A stretch of DNA of 64,000 bases. Origin: Methanofervidicoccus abyssi. GTDB lineage: Archaea; AGJL01; Methanococci; Methanococcales; Methanococcaceae. The DNA lies in NCBI RefSeq assembly GCF_004310395.1, contig NZ_BFAX01000002.1, positions 62,001-126,000 of the forward strand, in the 5' to 3' direction. Made by a program: the position numbers and the translations under genes. This document shows, one piece after another, positions 8,675-17,410 of this stretch. The notes under the pieces were generated by a model, which searched no databases, was not told the DNA's origin, and saw only the letters and a list, made by a program, of their open reading frames with translations. Numbering within the stretch: the stretch's first letter is position 1; the number at the start of each line of letters is the position of its first letter.

Positions 8675-9130
8675 TTGACTCAGGGGGAATTTAGGTATAG
8701 ATTGAGAATCTCTAAAACAGACATAGATGGAAATGCTCCCTTAGAGTATGCTTTACAGGATATTAAAGGTATAGGTAAAGCCATGGCTAAGGCTATAGTT
8801 AGAGTTGCAAAATTGGATGGACAGATGCGTGCAGGTTATCTAACTGATGAAGATGTTAAAAGAATAGAAGAAATTTTAAAAGATCCTGCAAAACACGGAA
8901 TCCCATCCTGGATGTTCAACAGAAAGAGAGACCCTTATTCAGGAGAGGATAAACACCTTATAGAGAGTGATTGGATACTTGCAGTCCAACAGGATATAAC
9001 TACTATGAAGAAAATCAAATGTTATAGAGGAATAAGACACGAGTTAGGTTTACCATGTAGAGGGCAGAGAACTAGAAGTACATTTAGAAGAGGTCCTACA
9101 GTTGGTGTTAGTAGGAAGAAGAAAAAGTAA
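8675..9130 (+). CDS. rps13: 30S ribosomal protein S13 (uS13)
   Basis: uS13 sits in the head of the small subunit and contacts the P-site tRNA and the inter-subunit bridge. The 151-residue protein shows the helix-two-turn-helix ALQDIKGIGKAMAKAI (about residues 24-39) and the conserved tail RHELGLPCRGQRTRST (about 126-141). The longest frame starts inside tRNA-Ser and is wrong: GGAGGTG at 8662-8668 precedes a TTG at 8675 (protein MTQGEFRYR...), matching other archaeal S13 N-termini. First protein gene of the operon. Confidence 0.95.
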   Translation: MTQGEFRYRLRISKTDIDGNAPLEYALQDIKGIGKAMAKAIVRVAKLDGQMRAGYLTDEDVKRIEEILKDPAKHGIPSWMFNRKRDPYSGEDKHLIESDWILAVQQDITTMKKIKCYRGIRHELGLPCRGQRTRSTFRRGPTVGVSRKKKK

Positions 9131-9144
9131 TGTAAGGTGAAAAG

Positions 9145-9684
9145 ATGGGAGATCCTAGAAGGTTGAAAAAGAAGTACGATACCCCTAATCATCCCTGGAT
9201 TGGAGAGAGGATTAAAAGGGAGAAAGAACTTTTAAACAAATACGGTCTTGTAAATAAGAGGGAACTTTGGAAGATGGAGACGATGTTGAGGAAGTTCAGA
9301 AGACAGGCTAGGAAGTTAATAAGTGATACTTCTAAACAGGGAGAGAAGGAAGCTAAGCAGTTGTTTAACATCCTAAGAAGATACGGAATATTAGTTAAGG
9401 AAAATCCAACGTTAGATGATGTCCTCTCACTGACCGTAGAAGATATACTGGAGAGAAGGTTACAGACTATAGTATTTAGAAAGGGACTGGCTAGGACTAT
9501 AAAGCAAGCCAGACAATTTATAGTCCATAGACATATCGCCATTAAAGGTAGAAGGGTTACTGCACCTAGTTATTTAGTACCAGTTGACGAAGAAGATCAC
9601 ATTACCTATGCTCCAACTTCTCCATTAGCTTCCAAGGATCACCCTGAGAGGGTGAAAGTGGTAACTACTGAGGAGAGTAATTAA
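9145..9684 (+). CDS. rps4: 30S ribosomal protein S4 (uS4)
   Basis: uS4 nucleates assembly of the 16S 5' domain. The 179-residue archaeal form starts with MGDPRRLKKKYDTP and contains the S4 RNA-binding domain in its C-terminal half (LQTIVFRKGLARTIKQAR and FIVHRHIAIKGRRV, about residues 112-148). AAGGTGAAAAG gives a Shine-Dalgarno with a 3-base spacer before ATG 9145; the gene follows rps13 by 14 bases. Confidence 0.96.
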   Translation: MGDPRRLKKKYDTPNHPWIGERIKREKELLNKYGLVNKRELWKMETMLRKFRRQARKLISDTSKQGEKEAKQLFNILRRYGILVKENPTLDDVLSLTVEDILERRLQTIVFRKGLARTIKQARQFIVHRHIAIKGRRVTAPSYLVPVDEEDHITYAPTSPLASKDHPERVKVVTTEESN

Positions 9685-9704
9685 AAAATCGATAAGGTGG
9701 TAAG

Positions 9705-10079
9705 ATGGGTGGAAGATGGGGGGTTGTCCATATCTATGCCTCCTACAACAACACTATAATACACGTTACAGATATAACAGGAGCAGAGACAATAGCTAGG
9801 ATCTCTGGAGGTATGATTGTAAAGAACCAGAAGGATGAAGCTTCTCCATATGCAGCTATGCAGGCGGCATTTAAAATAGCAGAGATGATAAGGGAGAAAG
9901 GCATTGATAAGGTCCATATAAAGGTAAGGGCTCCTGGAGGCAGTGGTCCAAAGAACCCTGGACCTGGTGCCCAGGCAGCAATTAGGGCTTTAGCAAGAGC
10001 AGGGATACAGATCGGTAGGATAGAGGATGTAACACCAATACCTCACGATGGAACCACACCAAAGAAGAAATACAGGTAA
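9705..10079 (+). CDS. rps11: 30S ribosomal protein S11 (uS11)
   Basis: uS11 lies on the small-subunit platform near the E site. The 124-residue protein begins [17 protein letters not shown] and carries the signature [19 protein letters not shown] (about residues 78-96) and the C-terminal [17 protein letters not shown] tail. AAGGTGGTAAG precedes the ATG with a 3-base spacer. Third protein gene of the operon. Confidence 0.97.
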   Translation: MGGRWGVVHIYASYNNTIIHVTDITGAETIARISGGMIVKNQKDEASPYAAMQAAFKIAEMIREKGIDKVHIKVRAPGGSGPKNPGPGAQAAIRALARAGIQIGRIEDVTPIPHDGTTPKKKYR

Positions 10080-10113
10080 AACACTTTTTTAACTTGGTGG
10101 CTTGGTGGTAATC

Positions 10114-10689
10114 TTGATAGATGATATCCAAAAGGAAAAAACACGAATAGGGGATATCCTCAGATTTAAATTAAAGGGGCCTATCTCCTTCTCCAACGCC
10201 CTAAGGAGAATAATGATATCTGAGGTACCTACATATGCTATCGAGTACGTATATGTCTATGAAAACACATCCTCTATGTACGACGAATTGATAGCCCATA
10301 GGTTGGGACTGATTCCAATAAAAGGAAAACCTCTTAGTGAGGATGAAGTTATTACCTTTACCCTCAATAAGGAAGGTCCCTGTACAGTATACTCGGGGGA
10401 TTTAAAATCTGAAACAGGAGAAGTTGCATTTAAAAATATACCTATTGTTAAATTAAAGGAAGGGCAAAAATTAAAGTTGGAATGTGAAGCTGTGGTAGGT
10501 ATAGGAAAGGTACATGCAAAATGGCAACCTTGTAACAGCATATACAAACAGATAGATGAAGAGGAAGTCGAGTTCTTAGTGGAATCTCATGGTAATATGG
10601 AACCAGAGGAAATACTAATTTCATCTATTGAGATATTAAAGAACAAAGCTGAAAAACTTTTAAAGGAGTTGGAAACACTTGAAAGATAA
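10114..10689 (+). CDS. rpoD: DNA-directed RNA polymerase subunit D (Rpo3)
   Basis: Subunit D is the alpha-like assembly platform of archaeal RNA polymerase together with L. The 191-residue form shows the alpha-motif [18 protein letters not shown] (about residues 23-40) and the GLIPIKG turn (about 67-73). There is no cysteine-rich ferredoxin-like insert (only three widely spaced cysteines), so it is the cluster-free type. Start: two in-frame codons upstream are possible, but TTG at 10114 is the one with GGTGGT and a 4-base spacer. The next gene's Shine-Dalgarno overlaps its stop region. Confidence 0.95.
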   Translation: MIDDIQKEKTRIGDILRFKLKGPISFSNALRRIMISEVPTYAIEYVYVYENTSSMYDELIAHRLGLIPIKGKPLSEDEVITFTLNKEGPCTVYSGDLKSETGEVAFKNIPIVKLKEGQKLKLECEAVVGIGKVHAKWQPCNSIYKQIDEEEVEFLVESHGNMEPEEILISSIEILKNKAEKLLKELETLER

Positions 10690-10699
10690 GGTGGGGTCT

Positions 10700-11062
10700 A
10701 TGAGAGAACCTAAGGCAACTAACCCAAAGATCTTAAAATTGATAGAGACACTTAAATTTGAATCCTATAGGACTAATAGGAAGATCTGGAAAGATTTGGC
10801 AAGGAGACTATCAAAACCTGCGAGGAGGAGAGCAGAAGTTAATATAAGTAAGATAAATAGATATACAAAAGAGGGTGAGATTGTAGTTGTTCCAGGAAAG
10901 GTGTTAGGTGCTGGAAGATTGGACCATAAGGTAGTTGTTGCTGCACTCTCCTTCTCAGAAGGTGCTAAAAGGGCTATTGAAGAAGTAGGAGGGAGATGTA
11001 TAACTATCGAGGAGTTGGTTAAAGAAAATCCTAAAGGTGTCCAGATAAGGATTATGTCATAA
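10700..11062 (+). CDS. rpl18e: 50S ribosomal protein L18e (eL18)
   Basis: eL18 is an archaeal/eukaryotic large-subunit protein related in fold to bacterial L15. The 120-residue protein ([10 protein letters not shown]...) contains the L15/L18e-type segment [19 protein letters not shown] (about residues 61-79) and a GVQIRIMS end. ATG 10700 follows AAGGTGGGG with a 4-base spacer; the longer frame seven codons upstream would overlap rpoD without a Shine-Dalgarno. Operon position between rpoD and rpl13 is the standard archaeal order. Confidence 0.95.
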   Translation: MREPKATNPKILKLIETLKFESYRTNRKIWKDLARRLSKPARRRAEVNISKINRYTKEGEIVVVPGKVLGAGRLDHKVVVAALSFSEGAKRAIEEVGGRCITIEELVKENPKGVQIRIMS

Positions 11063-11085
11063 AGATTGAAACACAGGTGGAAGGT

Positions 11086-11499
11086 ATGGTAGTTATAGAC
11101 GCTAAAAATGCAGTGGCTGGAAGGTTGGCATCTTACGCTGCAAAATTGGCTCTTTCTGGAGAAGAAGTATTGATTATAAACGCAGAGAAAGCAATAATAA
11201 CTGGAAATAGAGATTACATTTTTAAAAAATTTCTCCAAAGAAGACATAGGAAAAGTATAAGCAATCCAAGGAGGATGGGTCCAAAGTATCCAAGGAGACC
11301 TGATGAAATTCTTAGGAGAATGATAAGAGGGATGCTACCATACAAGAAAGCCAAAGGAAGGCAGGCATTTAAGAGGGTTAAGGTTACAGTAGGAACCCCA
11401 GAAGGTATAACACCAGATATCACCTATACAAAGATGCCAAATACTCATAAGTTTGTAACTATTGGAGAAATTAGTAGATTCTTAGGTGCTAAATTTTAA
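11086..11499 (+). CDS. rpl13: 50S ribosomal protein L13 (uL13)
   Basis: uL13 is an early-assembly large-subunit protein. The 137-residue protein starts MVVIDAKNAVAGRLASYAA and keeps the central GPKYPRRPDEILRRMIRGM block (about residues 65-83) and the PYKKAKGR motif. An in-frame GTG at 11077 is part of the Shine-Dalgarno AGGTGGA; ATG 11086 has the 4-base spacer used elsewhere. It is followed by rps9 after 12 bases. Confidence 0.96.
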   Translation: MVVIDAKNAVAGRLASYAAKLALSGEEVLIINAEKAIITGNRDYIFKKFLQRRHRKSISNPRRMGPKYPRRPDEILRRMIRGMLPYKKAKGRQAFKRVKVTVGTPEGITPDITYTKMPNTHKFVTIGEISRFLGAKF

Positions 11500-11511
11500 A
11501 GAGGTGATCCT

Positions 11512-11916
11512 GTGAAGATAGTACATACTGTAGGTAAAAGAAAAACTGCCATTGCAAGGGCTACTGTAAGGGAGGGAAAGGGTAGAATTAGGATAAACAA
11601 AATACCTATCGAACTCTTTGGACCGAAATATTTAAATATGAAGTTGATGGAACCTGTTATATTGGCAGGTGATGTAATCAAAACCATGGACATAGACATT
11701 ACAGTTAAAGGAGGAGGGGTTGCTGGGCAGATAGATGCAGCAAGAACGGCCTTAGGTAAGGCTATCGTAGAATTTACAGGAGATATGGAGATAAAGAAGA
11801 AGTTCTTAGAGTACGACAGAACGTTGTTAGTCAGTGATGCAAGGAGAACTGAACCACACAAACCAAGTAGATCTACTAAGGGACCAAGAGCTAAGAGACA
11901 GAAATCTTACAGATAA
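11512..11916 (+). CDS. rps9: 30S ribosomal protein S9 (uS9)
   Basis: uS9 reaches the P-site tRNA with its C-terminal tail. The 134-residue protein begins with [19 protein letters not shown], has [14 protein letters not shown] (about residues 65-78) and the family-typical tail [20 protein letters not shown]-like end with terminal Arg that contacts the anticodon. GTG start with GAGGTGAT and a 3-base spacer. Confidence 0.96.
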   Translation: MKIVHTVGKRKTAIARATVREGKGRIRINKIPIELFGPKYLNMKLMEPVILAGDVIKTMDIDITVKGGGVAGQIDAARTALGKAIVEFTGDMEIKKKFLEYDRTLLVSDARRTEPHKPSRSTKGPRAKRQKSYR

Positions 11917-11942
11917 ATTTCTATTATTTTTTCGGTGATATT

Positions 11943-12161
11943 GTGGTGATGTTTCCCATTAGATGCTTTTCCTGTGGTTCTGTAATATCTGAGGTATATG
12001 AAGAGTATCGCTCACGGTTGTTAAAGGGAGAGAACCCCAAAGACATCCTCGATGACTTAGGGATTAAGAAGTACTGTTGTAGGAGGATGTTTATATCCCA
12101 TAGGATAGAGGAAGATGGAAGAGAATTATTTGATGACATGATGGAACATGAATCCTACTAA
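11943..12161 (+). CDS. rpoN: DNA-directed RNA polymerase subunit N (Rpo10)
   Basis: Subunit N is the zinc-binding counterpart of eukaryotic RPB10 in the D-L-N-P assembly platform. The protein (72 residues) has the two zinc-ligand pairs CFSCG (about residues 7-11) and YCCRRM (about 44-49). Three in-frame start codons stand in a row, GTG-GTG-ATG (11943, 11946, 11949). GGTGAT ends at 11939, so GTG 11943 has the 3-base spacer seen for neighbouring genes and is my choice; an ATG start would only remove two residues. This is not bacterial sigma-54 despite the shared symbol. Confidence 0.93.
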   Translation: MVMFPIRCFSCGSVISEVYEEYRSRLLKGENPKDILDDLGIKKYCCRRMFISHRIEEDGRELFDDMMEHESY

Positions 12162-12172
12162 GTTTTTCACGT

Positions 12173-12250
12173 GGGACTGTGGGGTAGCCTGGTCCATCCT
12201 GCGCGTCTGGGGGGCGCGCGACCCGAGTTCAAATCTCGGCAGTCCCACCA
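12173..12250 (+). tRNA. tRNA-Pro, anticodon GGG
   Basis: A 78-base tRNA with encoded CCA. Acceptor GGGACTG pairs with CAGTCCC; the GC-rich anticodon stem CGCGT/GCGCG closes the loop CTGGGGG, anticodon GGG. T arm CCGAG-TTCAAAT-CTCGG. It lies 11 bases after rpoN and 45 bases before rpoK, inside the polymerase/ribosomal operon. Confidence 0.93.
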
Positions 12251-12264
12251 TTTTTTTATTTTTT
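12251..12264 (+). terminator. T-rich tract directly after tRNA-Pro
   Basis: TTTTTTTATTTTTT follows the CCA at once, the same arrangement as after tRNA-Ser. It may cause partial termination before rpoK. Confidence 0.4.
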
Positions 12265-12295
12265 ATCATGTTTAGCAGTATCTTTGGTGTTTTTT

Positions 12296-12469
12296 ATGAG
12301 ATATACCAGGTTTGAAAAAGCTAGACTCATTGGGGCTAGATCTCTACAGATCTCAGATGGGGCTTATTTAACCGTAGATACAGAGAGAGAGTCTTCCTTA
12401 GATATCGCAAAGGAGGAATTTGAAAAGGGAAAGATACCCTTAGTAGCAAAACCTAAAAAGAGAAACTAA
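12296..12469 (+). CDS. rpoK: DNA-directed RNA polymerase subunit K (Rpo6)
   Basis: Subunit K is the counterpart of RPB6/omega and stabilises the large subunit. The 57-residue protein shows YTRFEKARLIGARSLQIS (about residues 3-20) and the IPLVAKPKK end typical for archaeal RpoK. The frame is open four codons earlier, but TTTGGTGTT with a 4-base spacer points to ATG 12296. It follows tRNA-Pro in the same transcript. Confidence 0.94.
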   Translation: MRYTRFEKARLIGARSLQISDGAYLTVDTERESSLDIAKEEFEKGKIPLVAKPKKRN

Positions 12470-12506
12470 TTCTTTTTTTAATATAACTACTTAGAGGTAG
12501 ATTTCT

Positions 12507-13466
12507 GTGGATGGAGAGATTCTAATAGAGAGGATCACTACAAAGAAAGTTTTTAAAAACTCCAAAATAGGAATTAAGATAACGACATTAACACCAGTTG
12601 GTATAGGATATCACATACTTCCAGTGGAAAATCCTGACTACGTCATATCTGATATCGAGAATATAATAGCACCAGAACTTGTTGGACACTCTGCATCGGA
12701 TCAAGATCTTGTGGACTCTATAATATGTAGTACTCCAATAGAAGATACGGCTACAACTATGGGAGTTTCTCTAAGTGTCTCCCAGGCAGCAGCCAACGCC
12801 CTCGAATTACCACTGTTTAAATATATTGGAGGTGCTCTATCTACCCAGTTACCTCCTGTAGGCTGTCCTCTACTCTCGGACGGCGAGAGGGACCTTATAG
12901 TAATACCTATGACTGAATCCATAGAAGAGATGGTATATATTTACAAGAGAATATTAGAACACCTCTCCTTTACATATAAAAATACAGTTATAGATATAGA
13001 AGGGAGGTATAGGTGTAAAAATATTTTTGAGGAGATAGATAGATTTAAAGAGATAGTGTCTGAGGTATCTGAAGAAGAAGATGTTAAGATACTGGTAGGT
13101 GCCTCAGTAAAGGAAAATATAGAAGATGATAAGATATACGAAAGAATATCCGACTTAGATTATTTTGAAAGTCCTAAAATTGTAGAATTTGACGGTATTT
13201 TAACTACGGAGGGTATAGATGAGGTGGCAGACTTCTCAAAGGTAGAACCCTATACAGTAAGTACATTAAGTGAATTGTACTACTATGTAGAGTACATACT
13301 TGAAAGAGGGTTGGATCCTCTAATATCAGGTAACAATCCTACATTCTCACATATCGCAGTAGGTTTAAGAATACCTCTGATAAGGTGTAATATAAACTCT
13401 AATATTTTAAATGAACTGTGGGATATAGAAAGAGTACTAAATAACCCTTATATAAACAAATTTTAA
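12507..13466 (+). CDS. Enolase-like protein without catalytic residues (probable pseudoenzyme)
   Basis: The 319-residue protein is clearly related to enolase but shorter (enolases are about 420-430 residues). The N-terminal half keeps the enolase pattern TMGVSLSVSQAAANALELP plus LFKYIGG (about residues 88-114), and the C-terminal region can be laid on enolase around LSELYYYVEYILERGLDP and LISGNN (about 248-271). In that alignment the SHRSGE active-site loop of enolase is replaced by SGNNPT, and the catalytic lysine and magnesium-ligand motifs are not visible. It occupies the place after rpoK where many archaea have the eno gene before rps2. GTG start at 12507 after GAGGTAGAT. Function unknown; a structural or regulatory role is possible. 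Confidence 0.8.
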   Translation: MDGEILIERITTKKVFKNSKIGIKITTLTPVGIGYHILPVENPDYVISDIENIIAPELVGHSASDQDLVDSIICSTPIEDTATTMGVSLSVSQAAANALELPLFKYIGGALSTQLPPVGCPLLSDGERDLIVIPMTESIEEMVYIYKRILEHLSFTYKNTVIDIEGRYRCKNIFEEIDRFKEIVSEVSEEEDVKILVGASVKENIEDDKIYERISDLDYFESPKIVEFDGILTTEGIDEVADFSKVEPYTVSTLSELYYYVEYILERGLDPLISGNNPTFSHIAVGLRIPLIRCNINSNILNELWDIERVLNNPYINKF

Positions 13467-13861
13467 ATGAATAACTTCTCATAGACAAAAATCAGATGTT
13501 CTCTTTTAAATGGTTTTAAACTATAGCAAGAAGGAATGAGTTGTTAGTTTTTTGATTTCTATCTTTATGGACGGGGTTTTTTAAATAATCATTAAAATCA
13601 CTTAATAATGACACATCAATAATCCCACTATTAAATACATTACTGTTGCTAATCATTAAATCATTAATATGTCATTAATTTATCACTGTAATATATATAG
13701 ACTTTTTCACACAATCCTTCAGAAATATTTATATCATTACACCTTTAATCAATATTACTTCCTGAAAATGGTATTATCCTTTTAATAAAATCCATCATAT
13801 AACCATTACTTTTTATCATCGCCAGATCTTTTTTGAAACAATATTTAATTAAATCAAAACC
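13467..13861. other. AT-rich convergent intergenic gap
   Basis: This 395 bp gap between the enolase-like gene and the small membrane-protein gene is very AT-rich, with many dispersed ATTAAT/CATTAA words (13590-13690). I see no gene, tRNA or clear hairpin in it. Confidence 0.5.
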
Positions 13862-14176
13862 TTATGTATGACCATTTTTTTCTAACTCTCTTTTGGATGC
13901 TAATGTTATTATTCTTGCAACGTATATGACTATTACCATAATTATTCCTGGAATAATATCATTTAAAAATCCTGCTAATATAAATGGAAACATAATAATC
14001 CAACAATATTTGCTTACTAATATTTTATAAAATACATACAACAAATATGCTATTTCTAATATACCCAATAATATCGACAAAATTATTATCAATACCTGAT
14101 TATGCAAATGTAATATCAACCATACTAACAAACATGCAATCACAAAGAATATCACTGTATACTTTATAAATCCCAT
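13862..14176 (-). CDS. Small membrane protein of unknown function
   Basis: I do not recognise this protein. The 104-residue product (109 from the longest frame) is strongly hydrophobic with about four predicted membrane spans (roughly residues 4-21, 24-47, 56-70 and 72-92) and ends in a charged cytosolic-type tail SKRELEKNG. ATG 14176 is preceded by a GATGATGAT stretch that could act as Shine-Dalgarno. It stands alone in a 1.1 kb AT-rich region between the ribosomal operon and carA. Reality of the gene is likely but not certain; function is unknown. Confidence 0.5.
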   Translation of the reverse strand: MGFIKYTVIFFVIACLLVWLILHLHNQVLIIILSILLGILEIAYLLYVFYKILVSKYCWIIMFPFILAGFLNDIIPGIIMVIVIYVARIITLASKRELEKNGHT

Positions 14177-14608
14177 ATTTATCATCATCAAATTTATTAA
14201 ATTTTCATTTTGTATTACATAAAACTAATTATATATATGTTTTTCATTACTATTACCACTCATAACCTATAATATTTCAAATCAAATTATATACTATTTT
14301 TTTAAAAAATACTTCATTTTTTACTCCTTTTATTTTCACTCTTTATGATCCTAAACAAAAATAATTTTAAAATAATAATTATTTATCACTACAATTACCA
14401 TCACTTTCAAGAATATTATACTCAATACCATTCATTTTTTATAAGCATCACAATGTTTTTTAAATGGACAATATTCTACTAATAAAGATTATTATCAATA
14501 TAAACTATAATTATAGTAAAAATGAAGGAGTAATTATTTTAATTATAATTAAGATTAAATATAATAAAAAATAACAGGTAAAAAATAACGGATTAACTTG
14601 GTGATATC
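14177..14608. other. AT-rich divergent intergenic gap upstream of carA
   Basis: This 432 bp region contains only AT-rich sequence with several TATA-like stretches (for example TTATATATATG near 14229). Promoters for carA and for the small membrane protein must lie here, but none can be singled out. Confidence 0.5.
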
Positions 14609-15682
14609 TTGTATGGAGTGCTGGTATTAGAAGATGGGACTGTATTGAAAGGTAAAGGATTTGGTGCTGAAAAGGAGGTTTTAGGAGAACTTGTGTTTAA
14701 CACAAGTATGACAGGATACGTTGAAGTACTTACAGATCCCTCTTACAAGGGGCAGATTGTTACTATGACCTACCCCCTTATTGGAAACTATGGAGTAGAA
14801 GAAAGGTGGTACGAGTCAGATGGTATTAAAGTGGAAGGTTTTGTTATAAAGAATCTAACTGGGAAAGAGTTAGATGATTTTTTAAAAGAGTACGATATCC
14901 CAGGTATTTACTATGTAGATACCAGATTTATAACTAGGAAAATCAGATCTAAGGGAGTTGTAAAGGCCTTCTTAAAAACCTCCTCTGAGCCTATAGATGA
15001 TAAAGAGATTAAGAGATATATAGAGCTGGCAAAAGAACATAAGGATCTTTCGGAGATAGATCTCGTACCTATAGTGTCCACAAAGAAGGTTGTTGTCCAC
15101 AGGGCTGAGAATGAAGTTGCCAGGTGTGTTCTCATAGACTGTGGAGTCAAGAAAAGTATTATCAGATGTCTCCTTGAGAGAGATTGTACAGTTATCCAGG
15201 TGCCTTACAACACACCTATAGAAAAAGTACTGAAATACAATCCAGACTTTGTACTGGTCTCCAACGGTCCTGGGGATCCTGTAGCAGTTAAAGAAACCGT
15301 GAAGACCGTGAAATCTCTTATAGGAAAAGTTCCTATTACAGGTATTTGCCTAGGCCATCAGATAATAACCTTAGCTCTAGGAGGGGAGACCTACAAGATG
15401 AAGTTTGGACATAGGGGAGGAAACCAACCTGTGAAGGATCTAAATAGGGATATGGTATATATTACATCTCAAAACCATGGTTATGCAACAAGGAGTGGAA
15501 CACTACCTAAAGATATTACAGTGTGGAATATCAATCTGAACGACAACACCGTAGAGGGGTTGATATCCAAAGATAAGAATATCCTCTGTGTCCAGTACCA
15601 TCCAGAAGGAGGTCCAGGACCTCATGATGCAAAGGGTCTCTTTGATGAAATGATAAAGTTAGGATTGGAGAAGAGTTTGTAA
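14609..15682 (+). CDS. carA: Carbamoyl-phosphate synthase small (glutaminase) subunit
   Basis: CarA hydrolyses glutamine and passes ammonia to CarB for carbamoyl phosphate (arginine and pyrimidines). In 357 residues the N-terminal CPSase domain holds [19 protein letters not shown] (about residues 32-50) and the C-terminal class I amidotransferase domain holds the nucleophile elbow GICLGHQ (about 244-250), the NHGYA segment (about 290) and the His/Glu pair in [10 protein letters not shown] (about 329-338). TTG start with GGTGAT and a 3-base spacer. The large-subunit genes carB1/carB2 lie 8 kb downstream on the other strand, so carA is not co-transcribed with them. Confidence 0.96.
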   Translation: MYGVLVLEDGTVLKGKGFGAEKEVLGELVFNTSMTGYVEVLTDPSYKGQIVTMTYPLIGNYGVEERWYESDGIKVEGFVIKNLTGKELDDFLKEYDIPGIYYVDTRFITRKIRSKGVVKAFLKTSSEPIDDKEIKRYIELAKEHKDLSEIDLVPIVSTKKVVVHRAENEVARCVLIDCGVKKSIIRCLLERDCTVIQVPYNTPIEKVLKYNPDFVLVSNGPGDPVAVKETVKTVKSLIGKVPITGICLGHQIITLALGGETYKMKFGHRGGNQPVKDLNRDMVYITSQNHGYATRSGTLPKDITVWNINLNDNTVEGLISKDKNILCVQYHPEGGPGPHDAKGLFDEMIKLGLEKSL

Positions 15683-16126
15683 TATATTATGATAATGAAA
15701 ACGGTAGATAAAAAATGAATAAAATAAAAAAATAGAAACTCTTAAAAAAGATTAGCAAAAATCCTGCAGTACTTCCTTTAGTGCATTTGAGAAGAGGGGA
15801 TTTTCTGAACATTGATAAACTCCGATTTATCTTTACTTTTAGTTTAAAAATTGTGTCTATGAAATTAAAAATATCAATACTTAACAGTAATTTAATATAC
15901 AGATAAAAGCAAATATAATCCCTCCTCTAGGCTACATTAATACTGGAAAACTATAACGGAAATTCTGGTAAATCCTTTTTCTTAATTTTTTTTTATTTTA
16001 CTTTTTATTGTTATTTTTGTTATTTTTAAATTAATTACAGTTATTAGTTTAAAAAAGTTACTATAATTCTTAATCTTTAACGGAAATGAACTTTTTTCTT
16101 AAAGGTTGCTGATAGAGTCTAAGATA
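15683..16126. other. Convergent intergenic gap between carA and the M24 peptidase
   Basis: This 444 bp gap is mostly long intergenic repeat copy 2 (15720-16030). A further word TTTAACGGAAATGAAC followed by CTTTTTTCTTA (16076-16099) repeats the end motif of the element in worn form. No gene seen. Confidence 0.6.
15720..16030 (+). repeat. Long intergenic repeat, copy 2 (about 0.3 kb)
   Basis: Nearly identical to 2588-2900, same orientation, again located between a forward gene (carA) and a reverse gene (M24 peptidase), that is, between two 3' ends. Differences from copy 1 are scattered single-base changes (for example AGCAAAAATCC for AACGGAAATCC) and small length changes in T tracts, which indicates duplication followed by drift without coding constraint. 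Confidence 0.9.
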
Positions 16127-17167
16127 TTATAATCTTTTAAATCCATCCTTCTTTATAAGATACATATCCTCTATTCTAACTCCAAAATCTTCCAGGTATA
16201 TACCTGGTTCAACAGTTATCACCATATTTTTCTTCAAGATTAAGTTCTTCTCTGCTTTTGAACTTATAGAAGGCTCTTCGTGGACATTTACACCTACACC
16301 ATGTCCCAATGAGTGTATAAAGTATTTCTTATACTCCCCCATAGATTCTCTTGCCAACCTGTCCAACTCCCTTACTGAAGTGCCCTCTCTAAGGTGGTCC
16401 TCCACCTCTTCCTTTACATCACTGACTAACTGATGGATCTCCCTGTATCTTCTATCTTCCTTCAGTAGTATCGTCCTTGTAATATCTGAACAGTACCCCC
16501 TATAAACTGCTCCAATATCTATCAACACTATATTTTTAACAACGTCTTCAGAAGGCATACCATGAGGGAGTGTTGTTTTTCTATCTGATAGTACTATAGA
16601 GTCAAAGGCAGGTTTTATACTACCCATCTTCTTCATCATATACTCTATCTCTCCTGCCAACTCCATCTCTGTAATACCTTCCTTACTTAGACAGTCTATT
16701 CCATATTCTAGCGCCCTTTTACTAATCTTAGATGCTCTTTTGATAAACTCTATCTCTCTCTCTGTTTTTATACTCCTCATCTCCATCAACTTCCTAGATA
16801 CTATCTTGTAGTCTTCAGGGAGATACTTGATGTACCTTAGTGGAAATGTCTCCTCAACACCATCACATCCTTTAATTACATCCTTTACACTTTTCATTAA
16901 GGAAATTTCTATCTTTCCATGTAATCCCTGGAAACTTCTATATTCTAACTTTGAAAGATGAAGTACAGTGCGTTCATTTTCTACATCGAAGGTTAGAAGG
17001 GAGTTGTGAGGTGGATACCTCTCTAAGAAGTAGTTTATATTTTCCCTACTTAACAGTATGCATCTCTTTATACCCTTCTCCTCTAAATACTCTAGAAAAG
17101 TTTTTATCTTATCCACAGTCTCACCAAAAAACCTATTAATAAGTGTATTTAACATTACAAACTTCAA
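16127..17167 (-). CDS. Xaa-Pro dipeptidase/aminopeptidase (M24 metallopeptidase)
   Basis: The 346-residue protein has an N-terminal creatinase/prolidase-type domain (about residues 15-125) and a C-terminal pita-bread domain with the five metal-ligand motifs: the two aspartates in DIGAVYRGYCSDITRT (about 218-233), the histidine in HSLGHGVGVNVHEEP (about 282-296), and the glutamates in VEPGIY and RIEDMYL (about 317-336). This pattern indicates cleavage of X-Pro bonds in the cytosol. The start is uncertain: TTG 17167 or ATG 17155, neither with a strong Shine-Dalgarno. Its 3' end faces the intergenic repeat. Confidence 0.9.
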   Translation of the reverse strand: MKFVMLNTLINRFFGETVDKIKTFLEYLEEKGIKRCILLSRENINYFLERYPPHNSLLTFDVENERTVLHLSKLEYRSFQGLHGKIEISLMKSVKDVIKGCDGVEETFPLRYIKYLPEDYKIVSRKLMEMRSIKTEREIEFIKRASKISKRALEYGIDCLSKEGITEMELAGEIEYMMKKMGSIKPAFDSIVLSDRKTTLPHGMPSEDVVKNIVLIDIGAVYRGYCSDITRTILLKEDRRYREIHQLVSDVKEEVEDHLREGTSVRELDRLARESMGEYKKYFIHSLGHGVGVNVHEEPSISSKAEKNLILKKNMVITVEPGIYLEDFGVRIEDMYLIKKDGFKRL

Positions 17168-17373
17168 TATTCATCAATAAATAAAAATTTTATATTTAAA
17201 ATGATTGCTAACAATAAATGCTAAAGATGCAAATATTAAAAAATATATACGGTAAATTTAATTCTTAGATATTTTGGCTCAATATCTCTAAGATCTGCTG
17301 AAATATGGATAAGTTAATTCTCGGAATAAGGATTGATTATTCTATCCTACATTTGTTAGATAAACTTAAGAAT

Positions 17374-17388
17374 GGAAAGATTTAAATA
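17374..17388 (+). promoter_or_regulatory. BRE/TATA promoter for the structured RNA
   Basis: GGAAAGA followed by TTTAAATA (17381-17388) has the layout of an archaeal BRE/TATA promoter. The expected transcription start falls on 17411, exactly where the GC-rich RNA begins. Confidence 0.65.
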
Positions 17389-17410
17389 CCGACTACTTAA
17401 ACAATATTTA

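Noticed and set aside
13467-13861. Possible replication origin in AT-rich DNA
   Set aside because: No Cdc6/Orc gene is near and no repeated origin-box-like element can be seen; AT-richness alone is common in this genome's gaps.
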